This document shows positions 34,701-45,700 of a DNA stretch of 64,000 bases, piece by piece (within the stretch, counting starts at the first letter, position 1; every line of letters begins with the position of its first letter). The position numbers and the translations under genes were made by a program. The stretch lies in NCBI RefSeq assembly GCF_000699445.3, contig NC_067196.1:73167864-73231863 (forward strand), written 5' to 3'. Source of the DNA: Schistosoma haematobium (lineage: Eukaryota; Platyhelminthes; Trematoda; Strigeidida; Schistosomatidae). The notes under the pieces were generated by a model. It was not told where the DNA came from and did not search any database. It was given only the letters and a program-made list of their open reading frames with translations.

Positions 34701-36731
34701 AGTAGAGCATGATCTGAATATAAGCATGTGCTCCAGAATGAGCGACAGTCTTCTATCGAGCCCCTCCATCGGTGGCTGATAGCGATGTGATTTATTTGGG
34801 TCCAACGTTGGGACGAATTAGGGGTTCTCCATGGTAAAAAATGTTTTTCCTTATGCTTAAAGTTAGTATTTGCAAGAAACAGGCGGTTATCTGAGCATAG
34901 CTGCAACAGACGGTCGCCATTATCTGTTCTTTGAGCCACGACACCATAAGACCCACCTAGGCGTCTTTCCCTATCGCTTAGTTTACCTACTTGAGCATTA
35001 AAGTCACCGGCCATTATTATTAAACCCGAGCGCCTAGCTTTTCGGAGAAGGTCGGAAAGCTTTCTGTAAAACTCATCTTTGACATCATCTGAGCTGCAGT
35101 CAGTGGGAGAATAGGCAGAGACGACGAAGAGGCAACGACGAGTGTCCCTATCTTTTCGGATTCTTACTGTTCCGTTTAGTCGGACAGCGCACAAACGGCT
35201 GTCTACTGGGATCCACTCTAAGAGAGCTAGTTCTGCCCTAGGAGTCAATGCTATACCTACGCCGGCGAGGCCACTGGAAGCAGAATCAGGGCTTCCAGAT
35301 ACACGAAGCGTAAATCGAGTCGGTTCTTTATTTTGGCATGGTGAGGTCAAATGAATGACGCTACTCGGATCCTGTATGCGCGTTTCGGAGACGCAGCACA
35401 CATCGATGGAGCGAGATTCTAAAGTTCTAGATAAGGAAGCCTGCTGTCCTATTTGGCAAAGTGTTCGTACGTTAAAAGCTCCTACGTGTAGTTTAGCGCG
35501 TGGTTTCAGGAGACCAGGAATAGCGTTCCACGTACTCGAATCGTTTGCCCTAGCGGTGCGAGGTGATAAAGAGACGTGAGGAGGTTTAGTCATGGAGATA
35601 AGAGAGGTATTAGGAGGTGTAGGAAGGATTTGAATGTGACCAACTTGGTCTCATATGCTGTTACGGGTATGAGGGCGGTTATCACTTCCCGGTTGCCCAC
35701 ACCGAGGAAGGGTTCTTCTGGAGGTACCTGAAAAGGAAATTGGGTTAGTGTTGGTCTTAACGACCTGGGAGCGTGACCGCAGTGCCCAAGGGACAACTGC
35801 TTGAGGCCGGTCGCGCACGGCCTTTTCGTGGGAGGTTTTTGACGTGTTAGCTCCGTTCTTGAAAGGGCCTTACCGCCGGAGACGGAAATCCGTGAGGTAA
35901 GGTGAGGTGTGACATTTTTAGGGCCGACCTTTTCTAACCCCACCCCTTCTTGTGGGAAGGCAGCATCGCTGTCATGCTGGTTGTCCGAGGGAAACACCTT
36001 ACTGCTGTCACACCTCTCTACAGTCAGCAGTACGACTTCGCCCACAGACCTTGAGTTGCTGCTTCTAGTCTTACCGTTCTCCAGTAGACCTGCCTGGCAT
36101 GGTAGAACCTACAGGAACATATGTTCCAGCCAATATAGCTCGGTTGGGTCATCACATAGGCAAGCCCGACCACCGCGTCAAGGTAGCAGCTTCGGTCGGG
36201 CTAGTGTTGGGGGTGGTTGGAAGAAAGTTAGGGGCGGCCAAACGAAAACGTTGCATCAGTGCTTGAAGTCACTAACTTCTAGTCTGAGCCATGTTGGGAG
36301 ATGCAGACTACTTGGTTAGGGTCCGTGTGACTATCGTAACCAATGGTTGGAGACTTGGTGACATGGCTCAGAATCGATCACAATGGCGTCGGTGTATATA
36401 CTCTCTGTCTTCCCTTAAACTAAGAGACTAAAATCGCTTCATATCTTTCTTTCTACGAACCAATTCTTTCTTCCTGTACTATATCCTTATATGCAATCTT
36501 TCTTTTATATATTACCACCTCTGAATTAACTACTTTTATGAACCCGGTGTTTATCTTGTTGTGTTAATGAGGTCAAAGATTCCGGATTTGACACCCTAAG
36601 TAAACCACCTGCTTCGGTTTGGGCACTCGGGCAGTATCACAGCCCATACACAAATATGGTGAACTGTCGATAATTATAGAAATACTTTTCTTGCTTCGAT
36701 TAACAATCAAACGATTCACATTATTATTATG

Positions 36732-36779
<48 letters not shown>

Positions 36780-39700
36780 TACTACGTCATTATTCACCCT
36801 CTTTTATTCCTACTCTATGTATACTTATGTTTTCGACTTATACAGCAGCTCGCCTATGGTGGAAACTCGGTTTTATCTAAACGTTCTCGAGTCACTGCCT
36901 GGTTGAAAATTGCATGCTACCAACAAATACGAAAACTGAAGCAGTTTTTCTGAAACAACGTGCACCATTCAAACTGGCTGCCTTCAACGTTCGCACATTT
37001 ATGCAGGTCGGACAACGAATAGGGCTGGCTATGTCTTTGGAAAGTCTTAATATCGACGTTTGTTGTCTATCCTGGACCCGTATTCAAGACTCCGGTGAAG
37101 TACTACAAATTCGCTCTCCATCTGTCGCTTTGAAAAGCTTGTTTTACGTGCGTTTATCCGGGGACCCTGTGGCATCTTCGTATGGTCTTGCTGGCGTTGG
37201 TGTCGCACTAAGCGCTAGAGCTGAGGCAGCACTAATCGATTGGATCCCCATTAACGGTCGGTTATGTGCTGTTAGATTAGAAAGTTCCATCAAAGTGAGA
37301 AGAAATCGGCGTGAGAAACGATGTCTCTTCGTCATCTCCGCCTATGCCCCGACAGATGGCAGCCCGGATGTAATCAAGGATGAATTCTACCACTAGTTAA
37401 CTGTTCTGCTCTAGAAAATGCGTTCGACAGATATTGTAGTACTAGCCGGAGACTTGAATGCTCAGGTCGGGCGTTTAGGTACAGAAGAGAGTCGTTTAGG
37501 TGACCGATGGGGACTTGTTGGTCGCAGGACAGATAACAGGGACGGGGACCGTCTACTGCAACTGTCAATCAGTCAGTCAGCTACAACGTAGGACCAGGCA
37601 CATATATACATCGGTCCAAGTTGTCATAACTCATTAACACAACAAGATGGACACCGGATTCATAAAAGGATAAATAACGGGGACGGGGACCGTCTACTGC
37701 AACTGTGCATAGACCACAACCTGTTTCTGACTAGCACTAACTTTCGGCACAGTCATCGCCGAAGTTCCACCTGGAGTCCTCCCTCTGTATCTCAAGCCTG
37801 GACTCAGATTGATCACATCGCGATCAGCTACCGCTGGCATGGTTGTGTACAAGACTGCCACTCCTTTTGGAGTACCTATCTGGACTCTGACCATGCCCTG
37901 CTCTGCGCCATTCTTACCTCACTTTTCAGTGGCCAACGAAGTGACTACCACCAACGGATTGATATTAGCAAGCTGGTTGCAACTTCTGTTGCTAGTAAGT
38001 ACCGAACCGAGCTAGCTTCTAGGCCAGCTACCATTTTTACCGAAAAGTATAGATGAGCATTGGTTGCAACTTCATGACGCCATGGAAATGGCAAGTAAAG
38101 CCGCCTGCGGCTCCGCGAAACGTCCCGCTTATAAGCACTGGATTTCTTCTGGTTCCTTACAATTCATTGAAGCCCGTCGGTCTACTCCGGGTGACCGTGA
38201 GTTTGACCACAAACGAAGGCTGTTACGTAATGAAATCGGGCAGAGCTTGCTTAAGGACCGAGAAGTCTGGTGGTCGGAGCGTGCTAATGAGCTGGAAGCA
38301 GAAGCTGTATCTGGTAACTACCGGAAGCTCTTCCAATTCATCTGAGCCACTTTATTTATTTATTTATTTATTTATCTTAACACATAGATATTGGTACAAG
38401 GAGGCAACAAATACATATGAGCCACACAAATCTCATTCGGTATGTGTGAGGGCTATGATACTGCCAGGTGCCCAAACCGAAGCAGGTGGTTTTCTTAGGG
38501 GACCACTCCCTGAGCCTTTGACCTAAAGGTCTGATTCACAAGCTAGTAGAGCATCGTAAGGAGATGCAGTCAGATGGTAGCCGGTGACCAACAATTGGTT
38601 CATACGCCATTTATTCCTTCAGGATACTGGAGCCCAAGTGCACCATTGGTTTGGAATCCGGTTAAAGCGCCGGACATTCGCCTTTTCGTACTCTCAATTT
38701 CGTAAACAACATCCCCGCCACGAGAAGGCAATGAGTAGGAGTTCCCCGACAGAGGCTGTATACGCGTGGCCGTGTGACAGCATTTCGAGAGGGAGGGCGG
38801 GCCCGACCCACCCTCGGCCATACCAGGGCATTTGGGGGCCATCTGAGCCACTGGCAGCAAGAAATCTGATTTGAACGAAACAATCTGTGAGGATGACGGT
38901 CAGACCGTCCTGCCCTTCATGGCCGGTGACGACTGATCCACCAAATGAGGAGGAAGTCCGCAAGGAACTCCAACTCTTGAAGCGTTACAAATCACCTGGC
39001 CCAGATGACTCACCTCCGGTGACTTTCTAACTGAGGAACTGAATGTGTTGTTCACAAAAGTCTGGGAACTAGAGAGTGTACCAACGTCATGGAATGAGTC
39101 GATAGTTGTCCCTATCTTTAAAAAGGGTTCACGTCGTTCCTGTAACAAATATCGAGGGATAAGTCTACTTCCGATTGCGTCCAAGTTATTGGCTTCCATC
39201 ATACTTCGTGGGTTGTTCAAAACTCGAGAAAGATTGACTCGCGAGGAGCAGGCTGGGTTTCGTTCCGGTCGAGGATGTATTGATCATATCTTCACCCTCC
39301 GCCAAATCTTAGAACACCGCCATACTTATCAAAAGCCAACAATCGTGGTGTTTCTTGACATCAGGGCTGCCTCCGATTCGTTGGATAGGACTGTTCTCTG
39401 GGATTATCTATCGAAGAAGGGTGTGTCTGAGAAGTTTATTAACGTCTTAAAGGCCCTATACACAAACACCTCAGGCAGAGTGAGGGCATACAACCACCTC
39501 TCTCCATTGTTCCATTCGAGCAGTGGGGTTAGGCATTGTTGCCCCAATCTCACCATTCCTCTTCAACTTTGCCATCGATGACATTCTGGAAACAGCTCTG
39601 ATGGATGAAAGTAGTGGTGGTGTGGATCTGTTGCCTGGAGAAAGACTTCTCGACCTTGAGTATGCATATGATATTGTCTTACTGTGCGATAATGCCCAAG

Positions 39701-42700
39701 ACATGCAATCCGCACTTAATCAGTTGGCAATCAGTGTCCGTAGGTACGGTATGAGCTTTGCACCTTCGAAGTGCAAAGTACTTCTACAAGACTGGCAGGA
39801 TCCTAATCCTGTACTCACCCTGGATGGTGAGCAGATAGACGTAGTTGAGAAGTCCATGTATCTGGCTAGCTGGATAAGTGCTGGTGGGGGTGTGAGTGAT
39901 GAGATCAATGCACGTATAGTGAAAGCCAGAGCGGTTTATGCCAATCTGGGCCACCTTTGGCGCCTTCGTGATGTTAGTCTGGCTGTAAAAGATCGGATCT
40001 ACAACGCGTCGGTGAGAGCGGTTTTGCTCTATGCTTGTGAAACCTGGCCTCTCCGAGTTGAGGATGTTAGACGACTCTCTGTGTTCGATCATCGTTGTCT
40101 TCGAAGGATTGCTGACATTCAGTGGCAAAACCATGTCAATAATGCAGAGGTTCGGCATCGTGTGTTCGGGTGCAGAGACAATAATTCAATTGGTGTCACC
40201 ATCTTGAAACATTGACTTCGATGGCTTGGACATGTTCTACGAATGTCGTCCCAGAGAATTCCACGTCGTGCATTATTTGCCGACTCTGGGATAGGTTAGA
40301 AAAAGCGGAGAGGTGGTCAGTGTATGACACGTTGTCGTGGTATGAAAGAAAGCTGCAAAGGACTGGCCTGTGTTGGTTCTTCACGACTCCCTGGCTGGGG
40401 TCCGAGAGATGGTGCTACACAGTGGCTAGAGACGTTATCAGATATGGCTCAGAATAGGAGCCAATGGCGATCCTGCTGTAACCTTCTTTTACTTTCTTCA
40501 TACAAAGTGGTTGTGTCTTCTTTAATTGAAAAATTTCTTCTGGTTGTACCTTTTCGTTTCCCCCATTATTATTATTATTACACTACCTTACACTAATCTG
40601 TTCGTTATTGTTCTCTTTTTCTTTTGCGCTCCTTAGTTTTTTTTCTATTTCTCTTCGAATTCTCATTGTTTTGTGTGGCGCATATATATTGGCGCTTTCT
40701 TGTACCAATATTCATGTGTTCAAATAAAATAAATAAAATCAAGTAAAGAACCTTCACAAGGCTTATGTACTTCTAAGAATCGCCTTTCAACGACAGACAC
40801 TGTCACCGAACCTCTCGGTCCACAGAGTCAAATTTTGCTTTTAAGTCAAGAAAGATCACCATTGTCGGACGCCGATAAGTATGCCTGTGTTCTAGAACCT
40901 GACGAATGGTGAATATGTGATCGATGCAGATACAACAAGTTCTGAAGCCAGCTTGAGTCTCTCGTGTTTGCAGTTCATGAGTGTTAGTCAGGTGTCCGAT
41001 AATTATCGAGGCTAGTATTTTACATACTATATTAGTTAAACTAATCCCTCTATGGTTGTCACAGGATGATTTTAATCCTTTCTTATATATTGGGACGATA
41101 AGTGATTGTGACCAGTTAGATGGGATAAAGTCTAACTCCCAGATCTCAGCTAAAATATTAGTCAACCTAATCGCTAAAATTGGACTACCATCCTTAAAGA
41201 CCTCTGGAGCCAGTCCAACTGGACCAGCTGCCCTTCCTCGCTTCAGATTAACTATAGCCTTTTGAACTTCAGCAAGAGTTGGGGGACCTACTTCAATGTT
41301 CCATTCACACTGTCTGGGAATGGAGGGTAGTTGTAGAGTAGCTGAAGGCCAGTTGAACTGTTCTCTGAAATGTTCCGCCCATCGTTCTAAACGTCTGGAC
41401 TGGGAGCAGATGAGAGTATCGTCTTTTTCTGATATAATCTCACTTACACTTGACTTATTAATTCCAGTTTCTTTTATTAGTCTGTAAAGCTGTCTTGTGT
41501 TCCCTATAGTCGCCGCCTTTTCCATCTCTTTCGCTTTCATTGCCCACCACTGCTCACGGTCGTTTCTTAGACTTTTAACCTAGATCTGAATTGTTGTCGC
41601 TCTTCATCATGCTCGGAACCTGATGGGACGAGTTTGCGAGAATCCATCAGTGTGATAGACCTTGAGGAAATGCATTGGTTCTTTGTAACCCTGTGGTTCA
41701 AATAACTAATAGATGTCACTGCTGTTTCCACAGCTGTTTGTATGGCTTTCCAAGCAACATCTGGGTCAGCCTCGTTTTCAGAATCACCTAATTATGACCT
41801 CAGTTGTTCCTGGAATCTATTTTCGTCTTTCTCATCACTTAATTCAATTTCAATGGGTCTTCTTGGTGTGGCTTTCCTGCGTCCAGTGAGGCGCAAGCAG
41901 ATGCGTGCCCGTATTAGGGCGTGGTCGGGGTCCAAGCAGGTACTCCAGAATGAGCGACAATCTCCTACCGACCTTCTCCAACGATGACTGATGGCAATAT
42001 GGTCTATTTGAGTCCATCGTTGGTTTGGTGTAGGGGGTCGCCATGTTAGACGATGTCTCTCCTTATGCTTAAAATTTGTTTGGTAAAAATAAGCGATTGT
42101 CTGAGCACAGTTGCAGCAGACGATCACCATTATCTGCTCGTTGTGTCGGAATACTGAAATATCCACCTAAATGCCTTTCTGTTTGATTTAGGCTACCTAG
42201 CTGGGTATTAAATTCACCAGCTACGAGTATTTTGTCTCAGCGTTTAGCTTTCTGAAGAAGTTCAGATAGGTTTCTGTAAAATTCATCTTTCACTTTATGT
42301 GAGCTGCAGTCGGTGGGAGCGTAGGCAGTGCTATAACTTGTGTCTGCAGATTAGAGGACAGCGTATTATCGATCGGACCAAAGACGCGTAAACACGTAAG
42401 AACGGCCTGGAGTTCTGATTGGTCCCGCTCCCCTCTCTAGCCCAGCCATTTGAATCCAGAACGCAAGTCTCAGCCTCTGAGATATGAATCATTATATTTC
42501 AAGCATACTGAGTTTATATACCAAACAAACCGACCACAACGTACCAATAAAGTATGAAACAACATTTGTACAAGAACTAGCCAGATGTGGCTGTGAATGA
42601 GGGAGGTAGTAATCAATATACTGGCTATAACTCAAGAATGGTAAAACGTATAATAATGGTTCATAGGTCAAAATAAAGCTCATAATAAGAGGGGCATGAA

Positions 42701-45700
42701 TATGAATAGTTTAGTTACATAATAATTATACGATAAAAATATGCTCATAATATTGGTCCATAAATGGATCCCAAAAATTACGATTCATTATTCTTATCGG
42801 GATACAACAGGCAGAAACGACAAAAAGGCAACGACGTGTGTCCCTATCCTTCCTAGTTCCTACGGAGCCGTTTAGCCGAACAGCGCATAAACGACTGTTA
42901 ACGGGGATCCACTCTAACAGTGCTTGTTCCGCCCTCATGCTTAGTGCTATGTCTACACCTGCCAGTCCACGAGAACTGGCCATCGGGTCACCAGATACAC
43001 GGAGGGTGTATCTCGTTGGCTCTCCGTTTTGCCGAGGTGAGGTCAAGTGAATGACCACACTGGGATCCTGTATGCGTGTTTCGGAGACACAGCATACATC
43101 AATGGAAAGAAATTCTAGGGTTCTAGCCAAGGAAGCCTGCTGACCGATTTGACATAGGGTGCGTACGTTGGAGGCTCCAATGTGTAGTTTGGAGCGAGGT
43201 TTCAGTAGACCTGGGACAATGTTTTGAGCACTAGAATCGTTGGCTATGGTGACATTTGAGAAGGAAGCCGAAAGAGAAGGTTTAGCGTTGAAAGTCGATG
43301 TAGGAGGAATAACAGGAATTGAAGAGGGAGGTTCATTATGAATACAGTGGTCTTGAATGCTGTTAGAGGTATGAGGGCGGTTATCACTTCCCGGTTGCCC
43401 ACACCGAGGAAGGGTTCTTCTGGAGGTACCTGAAAAGGAAATTGGATTAGAGGTGGTTTTAGTGACCTGAGAGCGTGACCGCAGTGCCCAACGGACAACT
43501 GCTTGAGGTCAACCACACGCACCCATTTTTGTTAGCTCCGTACTTGTTGAGACCTTATCACCGAAGACGGACATCCGTACATCTGTACAGTCAGCAGTAT
43601 GACTTCGCCTTCGGACCTTGGGTTTGTTGCTTTTAGTCTTACCGCTCTTCAACCGACCTGTCTGACATGGTAGGACCTTGAGGAACGGTTGTTCCAGCCA
43701 GTATAGCTCGATTGGTTCATCGCGATAGGCAAGCCCGACCACCACGTCAAGGTAGCAACAACAGTCGGGCGGCGAACGGAACGAAGGGTCAGCAACACAA
43801 CGATAAGACAAGCTAAGTTATTCCAATGCATCGTAGCCCTAATGACTAGAGGGAGAAGTATATTTCACAAGCAGCCTGAATCACGAACAAATCAAGCACA
43901 CAACTTAAGTCTATATATACAGTATAAAAAGGTCTTCGAGAAACGCTGCAAAAAGTGTCTTAAAAGAGGAATCGAATCAGTGAATTTTAAGATCCTTCCA
44001 AATAGGAAATACAATCGGAAGGTTGAAGTAATCGCCTTTGATGCGAAAACAAGAAATTCAAATTTCCGAAATAAAATTACAAAAATAAGACGTTTACTAA
44101 GCGATTTATGGGGATCTAGCGTCCCCAACAGGCGCCGCCGTAAGGTCAAAAGACACAACAACAGTCGGACATCGAAAATTGTGTCTGTGTTTCATAATCT
44201 ACCAAAGAGTGAATATTTGGTCTGATACCAACCTGGTTTTTTAAGCTCTAGTTGGATTGTCATAAGAGGAATTAAGTCCTTACTTAGAGATTGGGAGGAT
44301 CAGCGATTGAAAACTAGTCTGATGTTATTATGTTCAGTTCCAAGATTTTTTGCTAAAATCTCATCTGATCTAACTTTCAACACTTCTTTTTGTTAAACTG
44401 CAAGGAATCTAATATCCGTTTCAATTATATCTTAATCCTGAGAGTTAACACACTTGTTGGAAATTAGCACAGCTTCGTTCAATTAAAGTATTAAATTGTC
44501 TACTCTCAGTTGTGTATAAAATTATCATTTATTGAGATTTATTTGTAAAATAGTGATGTTTCTGTGTTTATTTTGTTATTTTTTCTATTACAGCGTAGCG
44601 AAAAAACAGATTTTCTCAGTTTTTTCTATAAACGATGCATCAATACACTTGTTCGTCCATTATTTGATAATACTTCAAAAGATACACTGGAGAAGGGTAA
44701 TGGGAAATATTTCCGTTTATCATACGCTTTTTTTCTATTGTAGATGATTATCACACTGCATTAGTTTTGAACCATATAATTGAATTGCTCACGTTCTGTA
44801 TTGAAACTCATACATACCACATGAAGAATTACTGCTTTAATCGTGATCTACTAAAACGTGTTCTCGTTTTATTGCTATCATCTCATAAATTCCTTGTGTT
44901 AGGTAGGTTAACTCATACTCAGCATTAATCTGCTGTCTATTTTTAGCTGCTTTACGCCTTCTAAGACGTGTTGTCCATATGAAAGAAGAATTTTATAATC
45001 GTTATTTGATCAAAAACAATCTTTTTAAACCAGTTTTGAAGCTCTTCGTTTCCAACGGATATCGTTACAACCTGTTGGACTCAGCTATTATCGAACTTTT
45101 TGACTATATTCGCTCTGAAGAAATAACTTCATTAATTACCCATATAATAGAAAATTATTGGGATATTTTGAAAAATATAAATTACGTACAAACGTTTACC
45201 GATCTAAAACGAGCATACGATCACAGTCATCGTTCAGTTAGGACTGTTGTTGGAACTGTGACCCAGCAAGCGACATTAGATGTGTAAGTTTTATTTGTTT
45301 GAACTTGGTAGCAGTTTGTCTGCGTTATTTCTTTTTGTTATCAGTGGGATTATAAAGTGAGGGCACTTGTTGTACAATTTCTTAAAGAAATATCCTATAA
45401 CTATCAATACATATACTGTCGGGTTGAAATCATTCATTTAAAGAGGAGTATCTACTTATTTTCAAAATTCAAATAAGTCTTGATTGTCGTAAAGTTATTT
45501 GGTGTCGTTAACCTTCATTAATTAATCTGGATTGCTTTGTGAAAAGATATTTCTAATGTTTCTTTTATAAAATGAACTCTAATGGCTTCTAGTTCATTTG
45601 AGTGTTATTTACAACGAAATTACCTCTATTGTCAATTTAAATCTAACTTATTTACCTATCAACAAAGTATGAGATATTATTTATGATTGTTTATAATCTG

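Larger units (their letters stand above)
32250..36200 (-). mobile_element. Full-length type A RTE-like retrotransposon
   Basis: The 3,951-bp element is inserted in minus orientation in another type A element and is flanked by a 9-bp target duplication. From 5' to 3' (high to low coordinates): a 5' end that can fold on itself (CCCGACC...GGTCGGG), a conserved upstream ORF, a long endonuclease-RT ORF, a 3' UTR and a terminal tail of CTGA-like repeats. Two frameshifts separate the ORF into three pieces. It is the reference copy for interpreting all other type A fragments here. Confidence 0.9.
36914..37950 (+). pseudogene. Type B endonuclease
   Basis: APE-type endonuclease. 36914-37396 holds [22 protein letters not shown] and KDEFYH. 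The conserved glutamate of the SETR motif is a tryptophan (LSWTRIQ), a catalytic loss. After a stop it continues with [10 protein letters not shown]. It is interrupted by a 108-bp insertion, then [15 protein letters not shown] and DSDHALL follow to about 37930. Clearly inactive. Confidence 0.8.
36566..40735 (+). mobile_element. Type B retrotransposon, long copy (arm 2 of the inverted repeat)
   Basis: Plus strand, 5' UTR from about 36566, endonuclease at 36914-37930, RT at about 38930-40500 and a 3' end with AATAA repeats at about 40735. It carries two later insertions (37566-37673 and 38352-38839). The part from 39064 on looks identical to arm 1, while the RT start (39000-39063) and the extreme 3' UTR differ. 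I infer that it is a recombinant of two type B insertions. Confidence 0.88.
40741..43769 (-). mobile_element. Type A host element, 5' half
   Basis: Minus strand. The 5' end at 43769 (CCCGACT...GGTCGGG foldback) is followed by the ORF1-like block (43244-43522), the endonuclease interrupted by a solo LTR, the linker, and RT up to the codons for KVLYL at 40741. There it stops against the 3' end of a type B copy. The next codon of the same element (NTTNEL) is found at 31445. A stretch of about 120 bp present in the copy near 58990-59110 is missing at 43559. Confidence 0.85.

Noticed and set aside
43842..44225. 127-codon basic ORF in intron 2
   Set aside because: No recognised domain; its 3' part overlaps an antisense type A remnant. 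Not supported as a gene.
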